Shown: positions 15,111 through 22,733, counted from the first letter of the stretch. The stretch: 23,361 nucleotides of DNA from Methanomassiliicoccaceae archaeon (GCA_016282555.1 JAEEKU010000117.1:1-23361); one strand, 5' to 3'. Notes: generated by a model not told the origin, from the letters alone. Numbers and translations are program-made.

Positions 15111-15126
15111 GCCCCCCGGAGGGAGC
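15111..15126 (-). terminator. Terminator hairpin of sufCB
   Basis: On the minus strand GCTCCC and GGGGGC pair (6 bp, one G-T) around a TCCG loop, 10 bp after the sufB stop. AAATATTTTTCTTTTATT follows, which can double as the promoter of the next gene. Confidence 0.55.
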
Positions 15127-15136
15127 TGTAAAGGGC

Positions 15137-16339
15137 TCAGTCCCCGAGATTGGCCTGCTCTATGGCGGCGTCCATCTCCCTCTGGAGCTCTTCGGGGAGC
15201 CCGTTGATGCTTCCGGAGAGGAATCCCCTCACGATCATGCTGACCGCCTGATCCTCGTCGAGCCCTCTGGACATGAGATACTCGATCTGATCTCTGGCGA
15301 TCTTTCCCACGGCGGCCTCGTGAGTCATCTCCACGTCCGCGACGTGAGCCTCCAGCTCGGGAATGGCGAGAGTGGATCCCCCGTCCCTGAGGATGATGCT
15401 TCTGCATTCGAGGTGGGCCTTCACGCCGGGAACATTTCCGACCAGACGGCCGCGGGCGCACATTTTTCCGCCCATCGACACGCTGCGGCTCATGATCTCC
15501 GCCCTGCTTCCGGCGCCGTTGAGATTTACCATCCCTCCGGTGTCGATCTCGGAGCCCTCGTGCGCTATGCATATGGTGTTGTAGGTGGCCGACGATCTCT
15601 CCCCGAGATCCGCGACCGGGAAGCTCTGGAGATTCCCGACGGGATTCATTATCACGTAGTTGTTGGTGTAGTTGGATCCTTTTCCGAGAACGCATTTCGT
15701 TCTGGGGCGGACGCTGGTTTTGTTCCCCCAGCTGTGTATCATGGAATAGGTAAGATTGGCGTTGTCGCCCATGTAGATCTCGGTCACTCCGACGTGGAGG
15801 GAATCGTTGGCATGGCGGACGGTGGAGCACCCGGTGATCATCTCCAGAGACGCCCCGTCCTCCACTATCAGGATGTTGTGTATGTTCTGGACGGTTTTGT
15901 TCTGGCTCAGGAGCATGCACGACTGCACCGGGTTTTTGATGTGGTATCCGGATTTCACGCGGATGAAGAAGCCGTCCGCGTCCTCCAGATAGGTCTTCGC
16001 CGTGAACTTGTCTTTGGCAGGATCCATGGCGTTCCACATGAAATCCTTCAGGCCCTCGTGGACTTTCAGGGCTTTGCTGAGAGAAAGCAGCTCCAGCCCC
16101 TCCTGGACCTTCGGAGAGCAGTGGCTCGCGGTGTTGTTTAAGAACATGAGCGTTCCGGAGCGGTTCATCTCGTCCGCCACCACTCCGACGTGCTCCATAT
16201 ACTTCCTGTATTCGGAGCTCTCCAGATCCGTAACCGTTCCGGAGTCCTTGCTCCCTTCCTCGTAATCGTCGATATCGATATCCTTGCCGTAAGCGCCCTT
16301 TTTCGAAAGAGCTTCCTTAACCGATTCATCATAGGGCAC
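15137..16339 (-). CDS. sufB: SufB/SufD-family Fe-S cluster scaffold protein
   Basis: This 400-residue cytoplasmic protein is the scaffold partner of SufC in iron-sulfur cluster assembly. The beta-helix core is recognisable (MVNLNGAGSRAEIMSRSVSMGGKMCARGRLVG), followed by the SufBD C-terminal pattern AHVADVEMTHEAAVGKIARDQIEYLMSRGLDEDQAVSMIVRGFL. It is shorter than bacterial SufB (~490) and, with one SufBD gene beside one SufC, fits the minimal archaeal SufBC arrangement with a homodimeric scaffold. The start is GTG at 16339, preceded by GGGGAG at good spacing, 4 bp after the sufC stop. No cysteine desulfurase gene is nearby. Confidence 0.92.
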   Translation of the reverse strand: MPYDESVKEALSKKGAYGKDIDIDDYEEGSKDSGTVTDLESSEYRKYMEHVGVVADEMNRSGTLMFLNNTASHCSPKVQEGLELLSLSKALKVHEGLKDFMWNAMDPAKDKFTAKTYLEDADGFFIRVKSGYHIKNPVQSCMLLSQNKTVQNIHNILIVEDGASLEMITGCSTVRHANDSLHVGVTEIYMGDNANLTYSMIHSWGNKTSVRPRTKCVLGKGSNYTNNYVIMNPVGNLQSFPVADLGERSSATYNTICIAHEGSEIDTGGMVNLNGAGSRAEIMSRSVSMGGKMCARGRLVGNVPGVKAHLECRSIILRDGGSTLAIPELEAHVADVEMTHEAAVGKIARDQIEYLMSRGLDEDQAVSMIVRGFLSGSINGLPEELQREMDAAIEQANLGD

Positions 16340-16343
16340 TGGC

Positions 16344-17072
16344 TCACTCCCCGTATCCGTTCTGTCTTATGTCTCTCAGGAGATCCAGGGGCTTTCCGCA
16401 GAACTGGATCTTTCCGTTTTTCATTATGTACCCGTGGTCCGCACCTATATAATCCAGAATCTGGCCGGTGTGGGTTATGATGAGCGAGGACACGTCCTTC
16501 TGCACGCTGACCGGGCCGGACTCGTCGTAGAGAAGACTTTTGACTTTCTCTCCGATGAGATCTATGTTCTCCAGATCCACTCCGGATTCCGGTTCGTCCA
16601 GAAGCAGGAACTCCGGAGACTGGGCGGTAAGCTGCAGAAGCTCGGATCTCTTTATCTCCCCGCCGGAGAAGCCCACGTTGATATCCCTTTCCAGAAAGTT
16701 TCCCATCTTGAAATTGTCCGCTTCGTCCAGAATCCCCGGGTTCCGGGACGCGGCCTTGACCAGATCCCCGAGCTTGACGCCGAAAATGTTGGGCGGCCTC
16801 TGCATCATCATCCCGATTCCGAGCCTCGCCCGCTCGTCGACTCCGAGATGAGTTATGTCCTGCCCTTTGAAGATAATGCTTCCCTCCGTGATCCTGCATG
16901 TGCTGTATCCCATTATCGCCGATAGAAGAGTGGATTTCCCGGAGCCGTTGGGACCGAAAAGAACACACGTTTCCCCTTTCTCGACAGTAAGATCGACCCC
17001 TCTGAGAATTTCTCTTCCGCCTGCGTCTGCGTGCAGGTTGTCTATCTTCAGCATCTCTGCCATTCTGTTCAC
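16344..17072 (-). CDS. sufC: SufC ATPase of the Fe-S assembly system
   Basis: This 242-residue cytoplasmic ABC-type ATPase works with the SufBD scaffold and does not transport. Motifs are Walker A GPNGSGKST, the SufC-type signature FSGGEIKRSELLQ, Walker B LLLDEPESGVDLE, and the switch histidine in ITHTG. Start choice is uncertain: GTG at 17072 lies 27 nt after a TATA element, while ATGs at 17063 and 17054 are in frame, and a GGAGG sits 3 nt before the GTG. Homology begins at MLKIDNLHADAGG. It is the first gene of the two-gene operon, divergent from the Isf gene. Confidence 0.94.
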   Translation of the reverse strand: MNRMAEMLKIDNLHADAGGREILRGVDLTVEKGETCVLFGPNGSGKSTLLSAIMGYSTCRITEGSIIFKGQDITHLGVDERARLGIGMMMQRPPNIFGVKLGDLVKAASRNPGILDEADNFKMGNFLERDINVGFSGGEIKRSELLQLTAQSPEFLLLDEPESGVDLENIDLIGEKVKSLLYDESGPVSVQKDVSSLIITHTGQILDYIGADHGYIMKNGKIQFCGKPLDLLRDIRQNGYGE

Positions 17073-17095
17073 TAACCTCCGGTAATCGGTAGGTA

Positions 17096-17103
17096 CTTAT
17101 AAG
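17096..17103 (-). promoter_or_regulatory. TATA box of sufCB
   Basis: CTTATAAG, a palindrome, is centred about 27 nt before the GTG at 17072. If transcription starts there, the mRNA is leaderless at that codon or begins just before the ATGs at 17063/17054. Confidence 0.5.
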
Positions 17104-17124
17104 GTGTATCGTCCGGCGGTGCAG

Positions 17125-17131
17125 TATTATA
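17125..17131 (+). promoter_or_regulatory. TATA box of the Isf-like flavoprotein gene
   Basis: TATTATA lies 23-29 nt before the ATG at 17154, the leaderless spacing. It is back-to-back with the sufC promoter in an 81-bp gap. Confidence 0.6.
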
Positions 17132-17153
17132 CCCGTATCTGATCCGCGCCGGC

Positions 17154-17735
17154 ATGAAAGTACTGGCCCTCAACGGCAGTCCGAGGCCCATCGGCAATAC
17201 CAGCAACATCCTCAACGACGTTCAGGACGAATTCGGGAGAGAAGGCATCGAGATGGAGATCGTCCATCTCTACGAGTACCGGTTCACGAACTGCAACGTC
17301 TGTCTCACATGCGAGATCCGCGGGGACGGCAGATGCATGGACGAGGATGACGGATTCAACCCCCTGCTGGACAGGATGAGATCCGCCGATGCCGTTCTGC
17401 TCGCGGCGCCCTCTTATTCCGGAGCGTGCCCCAGCGTCATGCAGACTTTTCTGGAGAGGGCGCATCTGGTGCTGGAGAAAAGCGATCTGGGGCTGAGGGG
17501 GAAGATCGGAGGGGCGATAGCCGTTTACTCCCACCAGGGGGGATCGCTGGCGTACAACCAGATGGTGGACTTTCTGCTCAACAACGGGATGCTGGTATGC
17601 GGATCCAACCCTCTCCCGATCGTCCGCGCCCTCAACTCGCCCCAGTATCTCGAGGACCGCTCCGGCATGAAGGGAGTCAGATCCCTCGTGAGCAACATGG
17701 TCTCCGCTCTTATGCGGATCAACGGATACGAGTGA
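17154..17735 (+). CDS. Iron-sulfur flavoprotein (Isf-like), NADPH-dependent FMN reductase fold
   Basis: This 193-residue cytoplasmic flavodoxin-like protein binds FMN at NGSPRPIGNTSNI (residues 7-19). A compact cysteine motif C47-x2-C50-x2-C53-x7-C61 matches the 4Fe-4S motif of methanogen Isf proteins, which pass electrons from ferredoxin to small acceptors such as O2 or H2O2. APSYSGACPSVMQTFLERA is the conserved dimer/flavin segment. Its stop abuts the last gene of the convergent operon (no gap). Neighbouring sufCB would supply its cluster. The physiological acceptor is inferred from the family only. Confidence 0.9.
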   Translation: MKVLALNGSPRPIGNTSNILNDVQDEFGREGIEMEIVHLYEYRFTNCNVCLTCEIRGDGRCMDEDDGFNPLLDRMRSADAVLLAAPSYSGACPSVMQTFLERAHLVLEKSDLGLRGKIGGAIAVYSHQGGSLAYNQMVDFLLNNGMLVCGSNPLPIVRALNSPQYLEDRSGMKGVRSLVSNMVSALMRINGYE

Positions 17736-18257
17736 TTACAGGAATCTCATGCCGCATCCGCCTTTCACGCACGCCTCGGCCGCGGCTCTGACCCTGGCGA
17801 CCGGCCCGGAATAACGGCGGACGGCGAGCTTTCCCTCTTCGGGAAGCTTGCTTTCCAGCACCTCGCATTCCCTGATTATCTCCTCCGCTTCATCGCAGGA
17901 GAAAATACGCCCCGATTCCGCGGATTCCGGAACGGAAGCAATGATCGGACATCCGTACTTTCCGGCTATGGACGGGAGCGCGGTATTGTCCGGTCCGAAA
18001 ACCCCTATGCATCCCCTGCCGTTATCCCATGACAGGGGGCATCCGGCGCATTCTTTCTTCATTTCGTCGAACGACAGCATTTCCCAGCCGGTCATTGTTT
18101 CGGAAGCCGATCCGATCGCGGCGGATCTCCCGGCTTCGTCCATCTCCGACAGATCGACCCATTCTCCGCCGGCGAAAGCTCTGGATACGGTCTTCCTGAG
18201 CGCTTTGCAGCGTGCCAGATCGGATTCTTCTGCAACAAGACATATATCTATTCCCAT
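17736..18257 (-). CDS. Cysteine-rich protein of unknown function
   Basis: This 173-residue soluble protein is not recognised. Ten cysteines stand out: C70-x2-C73-x9-C83 in the middle (ECAGCPLSWDNGRGC), C103, C121 and C131, and C163-x4-C168 near the end. The C70/C73/C83/C103 set could bind a metal or Fe-S cluster. The N-terminus (MGIDICLVAEESD) looks like a beta strand entering an alpha/beta fold. Its ATG overlaps the upstream stop by one base (TGATG), so it is the last gene of a tightly coupled three-gene operon. Stop is TAA, with no gap to the Isf stop. Confidence 0.75.
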   Translation of the reverse strand: MGIDICLVAEESDLARCKALRKTVSRAFAGGEWVDLSEMDEAGRSAAIGSASETMTGWEMLSFDEMKKECAGCPLSWDNGRGCIGVFGPDNTALPSIAGKYGCPIIASVPESAESGRIFSCDEAEEIIRECEVLESKLPEEGKLAVRRYSGPVARVRAAAEACVKGGCGMRFL

Positions 18258-18817
18258 CAGCGGTTCCTCCTTCTGCGTGTTTTTCTGACAGAATCGTCAG
18301 GCGAATCCGCATTATAAAGAACGTACGCGTCAGGATCGTACGTCTCCATAAACTCTTCGCGGTTGTCGACATACTGCCCGTAATATACGGGGATCTTCAG
18401 AAGATTGACCAGGATCATTATCCCGAGCAGCCCGGTTATGAAAATGTCCATGGTAACGTGCGCGTCCCCGATATCGAATCCGGCGAAATTTTCCAGATTG
18501 CCGAAATTGATGATGTAAAGAAACCAGACGTAGCTGCCGATCATCACCGCTGTCTGCGCGTATATGCGCGTCTTGTCGCCTTTTCTGTAGAACCCGGCGA
18601 AGAAGTACAGAACGCACATGACGAATCCGAAATAGAACGATCTTTCCAGCATTCCGCAGATTCCGGTGAAATCGATGCCGGACAGCTGCGATTCCGCTCC
18701 GATAACGGACGGATCTTTCAGAATAATCTCCAGCGCGTACGGGATCAGAGAGTAAAGGGTCAGCGCGGCGGCGGCGAACAGTATCCCCTTCGGGATGCTG
18801 TGCTTGCTTTTGCTCAC
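18257..18817 (-). CDS. Four-helix integral membrane protein, unknown function
   Basis: This 186-residue protein has about four hydrophobic helices (around residues 12-33, 60-80, 90-112, 124-145) and a hydrophilic, strongly basic C-terminus ending KTRRRRNR, presumably cytoplasmic. The GTG at 18817 is chosen because it forms a GTGA overlap with the stop of the upstream gene and follows a GGGGGG Shine-Dalgarno-like run; the frame extends further upstream only as antisense to nothing conserved. It lies between a membrane-anchored extracytoplasmic protein and a Cys-rich protein, suggesting a complex. No family recognised. Confidence 0.75.
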   Translation of the reverse strand: MSKSKHSIPKGILFAAAALTLYSLIPYALEIILKDPSVIGAESQLSGIDFTGICGMLERSFYFGFVMCVLYFFAGFYRKGDKTRIYAQTAVMIGSYVWFLYIINFGNLENFAGFDIGDAHVTMDIFITGLLGIMILVNLLKIPVYYGQYVDNREEFMETYDPDAYVLYNADSPDDSVRKTRRRRNR

Positions 18818-19752
18818 AGGAATCCCCCCGATCTGATCTCCAGCTCTTTGAGCACATCGGACAGGCCTCTCGCGGTCTCTTCGGATATCCATACCGACAA
18901 CCCGCCGGATGCGATGCTGATGCCGTCCGGCGTGAGACCTTTCAGCAGAGCGCCGGACGGAGCCCCGGCCGCGCTGGTCATCGTATAAACGCCGTTCTCC
19001 GAAGTGAATGAAACGTTATCCCCTATCTTTCCCGAGACGGAATCTCCTTTCGGAATACCGGAGATGACGTCGGAATACTTCCCGGAAACCGAGAAAGAGT
19101 AATCCGGGTGCGCGGTGTCGAGAACGTTGTTGAAGTTCATCTTGAAACTCGACGCATAGTTCACGCTGACGTGGATGTACTGATCGCAGCCGAGCGCCAG
19201 AGCGGCATACTTGACCGCGTACGGTATCGTGAAATCCCCGTGTATGACGTTTCCGTCGGAAACCGTCGAAGATGTGGCGGGAACCTCGAGACCGGATCCC
19301 TCGAATCCCATGGTTATCTTCACCGAGGAAAGTCCGGAGATCAGATCGGGAAGATGTATGTCCGTTACCGTCCTCTCGCAGATGCCGTTCCTGTATTTTA
19401 TCGACTGCTGCTTCAGAATATTCCCGTCCAGATCGACGACCTTTGCGGAAATCGCGCTGCTGTCCTTTATATTCCGTGCGATCTCGTAAGCGTTCGAGGA
19501 ATTTACTCTGTCGGAGTATTCGCCGTATATCACGCGGCACCCGATCTTGTCTCCTACAGCCTCCGTGATGTTCTCGCCCAGGCTGTCGGCGTCCATCCCG
19601 GCCAGATCGTACCGGGATTCTATGCTCAGTTCCGCGTTCCAGGACCCTTCCGACACGTTCAGGAGGGTGGACAGCACGGGGGCCAGCATGAGAACCGCCA
19701 CAGCAATGGCGACCACGGAGTACAATGTCCTCGCAGCCGTTTCCGCCTTCAT
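18814..19752 (-). CDS. Membrane-anchored extracytoplasmic protein, unknown function
   Basis: This 312-residue protein begins MKAETAARTLYSVVAIAVAVLMLAPVL, an uncleaved N-terminal anchor, followed by a serine/glycine-rich beta-type domain outside the membrane. Duplicated patterns such as SVKITMGFEGSGLEVP and YSFSVSGKYSDVISGIP suggest two similar beta modules, like BPI/LEA-type lipid-binding or immunoglobulin-like folds, but no family is recognised. The ATG at 19752 lies about 25 nt after a minus-strand TTTTATC element, so it is probably leaderless. The frame is open to 19935 but that part is not protein-like. First gene of the operon with 18257-18817 and 17736-18257. Confidence 0.75.
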   Translation of the reverse strand: MKAETAARTLYSVVAIAVAVLMLAPVLSTLLNVSEGSWNAELSIESRYDLAGMDADSLGENITEAVGDKIGCRVIYGEYSDRVNSSNAYEIARNIKDSSAISAKVVDLDGNILKQQSIKYRNGICERTVTDIHLPDLISGLSSVKITMGFEGSGLEVPATSSTVSDGNVIHGDFTIPYAVKYAALALGCDQYIHVSVNYASSFKMNFNNVLDTAHPDYSFSVSGKYSDVISGIPKGDSVSGKIGDNVSFTSENGVYTMTSAAGAPSGALLKGLTPDGISIASGGLSVWISEETARGLSDVLKELEIRSGGFL

Positions 19753-19773
19753 GACCCGTGATCGCTCCTGTAC

Positions 19774-19780
19774 GATAAAA
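19774..19780 (-). promoter_or_regulatory. TATA-like element of the three-gene operon
   Basis: TTTTATC on the minus strand is centred about 25 nt before the ATG at 19752. Confidence 0.4.
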
Positions 19781-19845
19781 CCATTGTCAAAAGGTTCCCC
19801 GGAAGTTAAAAAACAGATATCCGGAACCGGGGAACGGAAGAGCAA

Positions 19846-19880
19846 GCCGGAACCGTGCTGGCTATGGATCCGGTTCCGGC
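19846..19880. repeat. 9-bp inverted repeat downstream of mtmB
   Basis: GCCGGAACC (19846-19854) and GGTTCCGGC (19872-19880) pair perfectly around a 17-nt loop. A third copy of the core, CCGGAACCGG, lies at 19821-19830, and the same core forms the stem at 13304-13328. It may be a second terminator or a small dispersed hairpin motif. Confidence 0.5.
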
Positions 19881-19931
19881 AGGCAACAACAGAAGATCCG
19901 GGCGGGAACCCGTCCGGAGAGAAGGAGGAAA

Positions 19932-19949
19932 GCACAGGAAATCCTGTGC
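19932..19949 (-). terminator. Terminator hairpin of mtmCB
   Basis: GCACAGGA and TCCTGTGC form a perfect 8-bp inverted repeat with a 2-nt gap, 18 bp after the mtmB stop. On the minus strand it is followed by the pyrimidine tract TTTCCTCCTTCTC. Confidence 0.65.
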
Positions 19950-19967
19950 CTTAAAACGTTTAGCCTG

Positions 19968-21353
19968 TCAGTGTTTAATATCGAGTCCGCAGTCGCGGAT
20001 GGTCTGAAGAGCCTTGCCGTAAACCTCGAGGTACTCTTTGGTGGGCCTCACGGTGGTTACGTCGTAGCACTCCTGGAAGGTCTTTCCGGCGGGAGCGCTG
20101 GTGTACTGGGGCTCGTAGATCTTCAGCAGATTCTTGACGGTCTCGTTCATGTCAGACACTTTCTGGCCTGCGGCGCACCTGGCTGCCTCTCCCATCACGC
20201 GGGCTTCCATTCCAGTGAATTTGTCGAGGACAACTCCTTTGGCTGCAGCGGAACCGGAGAGAAGTTCTCTTCCGGATGTGGTATCGACGATTGCCTGGGT
20301 CGCGGTCTCGAGGAGACACATCTCCGTGCAGGGACCGGCCATCGGGTAGTACTGGTTGGCGAGCAGGAGATCGGTGTTGGCATCGACCGCTGCTGCCGCG
20401 TGGGCGGCAATCGAGAGGGTCTCTTTCGCGGTGGTGACTCCCCACCTGATGTGGATAGGTCCGTCCAGGTGGAAGTTTCCGCTGAACAGGGCGAAGGAAG
20501 CGAGAGTCGTGGCGACGTCGCTGATCGCGGTCTCCTCGGCTCCTCCGGTGTATCCTCCGAAGATAGGCATCTGCTCGATCATGATCGTGTCGCCGCAGAC
20601 GGTCCATCCCGCGAGCATGTTCAGTCCGCAAAGGTCCATTTTCAGTTCGTTCAGCTGAGAGCATTCGTGCGCGTCGGTGATTCTGTGTCCGGCGTTGGGG
20701 CAGTCTGCGACGAGACGTCCTCCCACGGTGAGAGGAGTCTCAGGTCCCTAAACTCCGAGTCCGGGCCTTCCGGCGCGGGTACGGGCCTCTTTGGTCATCC
20801 TCAGTTCCTGCATCGTAGCGCGGATTTCGTAAGGAGTTCCGGATTTCGCTTTCTTTCCCTCGACAGTATCCATAACTCCGTCCACGAGGTCGTCGACGAC
20901 CGCTTCCTGAGCGTAAGACTGCATGATTTTGATGAACATTTCTTCGGAGACAGGAGATCCGGTGGGTCCTCCCTGGATGATCGGCTTCACCGGGCTGTTT
21001 CCGTGACGGGGGTAGAAGCGGGCTATGTCGCGTCCCTCTCCGAGGATGAGTTTCTTCGGAGTCTTCTTGATTCCTTCCCAGATCTCCTCTTCGGTCACGT
21101 GCATGACGCGGCCGAGATCCTGGCAGTAGAAACCAACGGTCGACAGCATTTCCAGACCGGCCTGGAACAGGTCGTCTTTGATCTGGTTTTCTTCGGGAAT
21201 GATGTTGTCTCCGAAATCGATGTGGTATTTCTCCTTGAGAGCGGTGAGGTTCTGGGGGATGATGGTGTAATCCCACTCGGATTCGGGGACCTTCTTTCCC
21301 TTCAGGAACCTCTCATACACATCGATTACGGTCAAAGGTCTAGTTGCTACCAT
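19968..21353 (-). CDS. mtmB: Monomethylamine methyltransferase with in-frame UAG (pyrrolysine 202)
   Basis: This 461-residue enzyme transfers the methyl group of monomethylamine to the corrinoid of MtmC, the first step of methylamine-dependent methanogenesis. Read conventionally it splits at TAG (20750-20748) into 201 and 259 residues. The same frame continues without other stops and the homology is unbroken (GRPGLGV-UAG-GPETPLTVGG), so UAG encodes pyrrolysine at residue 202, the catalytic position of Methanosarcina MtmB. Downstream, IEQMPIFGGYTGGAEET, HLDGPIHIRWG, QYYPMAGPCTEMCLLE and APAGKTFQECYDV match the family. The ATG at 21353 follows GAGGTGA at ideal spacing, which overlaps the mtmC stop. 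A 12-bp hairpin lies 6 nt after UAG. The true stop is TGA. This is not a pseudogene. Confidence 0.97.
20712..20741 (-). promoter_or_regulatory. PYLIS-like hairpin downstream of the pyrrolysine UAG
   Basis: Six nt after UAG the mRNA can pair GAGAC with GUCUC, U with A (one bulged C), and CCUCUC with GGGAGG (one U-G) around the loop ACCGU: 12 bp. Position matches the PYLIS element proposed in Methanosarcina mtmB, reported there as not strictly required for UAG decoding. Confidence 0.6.
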
Positions 21354-21363
21354 TTTTATCACC

Positions 21364-21999
21364 TCAAGAGCAAAGTCTCGCCACAAGATCGATAATCTCG
21401 TTTGCAGTTTCGGAGTATCCGTCGGCTTTGATTTCATCGCAGAACTCCTGGGAGCAGGGCGCGCCTCCGAATATGCACTTGTAGGGCGCTTCCATCTCGT
21501 CTCTGGTCTCCACGAGTTCTCTCTGTGACTCGAGCGTAGTAGTCATAAGCGCGGAGCCTGCGAGGATCTGGGCGTTGTTCTCCTCGGCGGCGTCCATGAA
21601 GTCCATCGCGGACACATCAGGCCCCAGGTCGATGACGTTGTATCCGGCGCCGCGAAGCATGGCGCAGCACACGTTCTTTCCGATTTCGTGAATGTCTCCC
21701 TCGACGGTTCCGAAGATGACGGTTCCTTTGAGAGCGCCGTCGCCGGCGGACATAAGGGGCTCGAGGATCTTGAGCGCGACTTCCATGGTCTTGGAAGCGG
21801 CGACGACCTGGGGGAGGTAGATCTCCGCCTTGTCGAACCTTACTCCGATCGTCTCCATTCCCTTTCCGAGTCCGTCTCCGATTATTTCTCCGACGGGGAT
21901 CTTCTCGGCGATTGCAGCTTCGGTTGCTGACTTGACGAGTTTGACGTCCCAAGTTTCGATGCTCTTCTTCAGATCGGCCATTATTTCTTCTTTTGACAT
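21364..21999 (-). CDS. mtmC: Monomethylamine corrinoid protein
   Basis: This 211-residue cytoplasmic protein carries the methyl group from MtmB to the methylcobamide:CoM methyltransferase. Residues ~1-90 form the helical cap (MSKEEIMADLKKSIETWD ... AEIYLPQVVAASKTMEVAL). The Rossmann domain carries the base-off corrinoid motif EGDIHEIGKN with ligand H104, plus later LAGSALMTTT and FGGAPCS segments. The ATG at 21999 is preferred over one at 22020 because AAGGAAGGT precedes it by a good distance and homology starts there. Its stop overlaps the mtmB ribosome-binding site, so mtmC-mtmB form one operon, the usual order. Confidence 0.96.
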   Translation of the reverse strand: MSKEEIMADLKKSIETWDVKLVKSATEAAIAEKIPVGEIIGDGLGKGMETIGVRFDKAEIYLPQVVAASKTMEVALKILEPLMSAGDGALKGTVIFGTVEGDIHEIGKNVCCAMLRGAGYNVIDLGPDVSAMDFMDAAEENNAQILAGSALMTTTLESQRELVETRDEMEAPYKCIFGGAPCSQEFCDEIKADGYSETANEIIDLVARLCS

Positions 22000-22060
22000 T
22001 TTCTGTACCTTCCTTTTCATGGGCTTCTGCCCAAGTCTGAATGAAATATCATCAGGTTAG

Positions 22061-22068
22061 TATATATA
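22061..22068 (-). promoter_or_regulatory. TATA box of mtmCB
   Basis: GTTATATATA on the minus strand lies about 65 nt before the mtmC ATG, predicting a leader of about 40 nt that includes a small GGGC/GCCC hairpin (22021-22032) and the AAGGAAGGT ribosome-binding site. Confidence 0.6.
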
Positions 22069-22507
22069 ACTTTCTATCATGTCATTTTTGTTCATTTTAA
22101 CATTATTTAAAGTTTACTACTGTATGCGTTACATTTAAATACTATATTTTTTCAGATTACCGACAGTACCCGCTAAAACGGTTATATTTCGATTGATTTA
22201 AATATTAGAAGTTAAAAACTGGACTTTATTAATATACTACACACGTTTTGAAGTGTTTCATAATCCCTATAATATAATTATTACCATAATTATATCCAAC
22301 AATCATAAGACATATCCATATAGTAAAGCGCCGGACGTTATTTTTATCACCTTTTCCGGATGCTGCGACGGGATCTTGCCGTGAAATGCCGGCCCTCCCT
22401 CCGTTGATCCGCAGGCAGTCGTGCCGGAATCGGGCAGTATATATTTATTATCTTGTAATCGGTAATAAAATACTGTAAAAAAGCAGTCAATCTTATATAT
22501 AAAATAT

Positions 22508-22520
22508 ATTTAAATACTTA
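22508..22520 (+). promoter_or_regulatory. Candidate TATA element upstream of pylC
   Basis: ATTTAAATACTTATA-type sequence sits at the sharp AT-to-GC boundary on the plus strand. Start about 25 nt downstream would give a GC-rich leader of over 200 nt before pylC. CTTAATAC at about 22682-22689 is an alternative, closer element. Confidence 0.35.
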
Positions 22521-22688
22521 TAGTCTCCTCCAGCCTCGGTAATAATGCAAAGGAGCAGCGTGCTGGATGCCGGAAAATACGTTTCGCCGCGGCAGTCTTT
22601 TGCATATCCGTTTTTGGTTCCGGACGGACTCCGCAGCCCCGTAGTTCCCGTTTAGTCCTGATTACACAGCACCGGAATACACTTAATA

Positions 22689-22733
22689 CCGGGACCGGTA
22701 CCAGGCCCGGCGCTTTCACGTCCCGATCGGGAC
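22689..22733 (+). repeat. Two consecutive hairpins just upstream of pylC
   Basis: CCGGG (22689-22693) pairs with CCCGG (22706-22710), and GTCCCGATCGGGAC (22720-22733) is a perfect 14-bp palindrome ending 26 nt before the ATG. The palindrome could be a DNA-binding operator or an RNA hairpin. Confidence 0.45.

Noticed and set aside
15078..16037. N-terminal extension of the small membrane protein into sufB
   Set aside because: The extension is an out-of-frame reading of sufB, Arg/Gly/His-rich; homology-like membrane sequence starts at the ATG at 15077.
19968..20726. A separate short methyltransferase gene or pseudogene fragment starting at 20726
   Set aside because: It is the C-terminal part of mtmB; the only interruption is a single TAG at the known pyrrolysine position.
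19971..21395. 474-codon plus-strand frame opposite mtmB
   Set aside because: Antisense shadow covering mtmB almost exactly; serine/glycine-rich noise.
22160..22190. CCGCTAAAACGG as a possible tRNA-Pyl anticodon arm
   Set aside because: The stem is only 3 bp, there is no U before CTA in a 7-nt loop, and no acceptor or T arm lies around it.
22645..22665. Minus-strand GGACTAAACGGG as a possible CTA anticodon loop
   Set aside because: The base before CTA is A, not the required T, and no T-arm TTCGA-type sequence is nearby.
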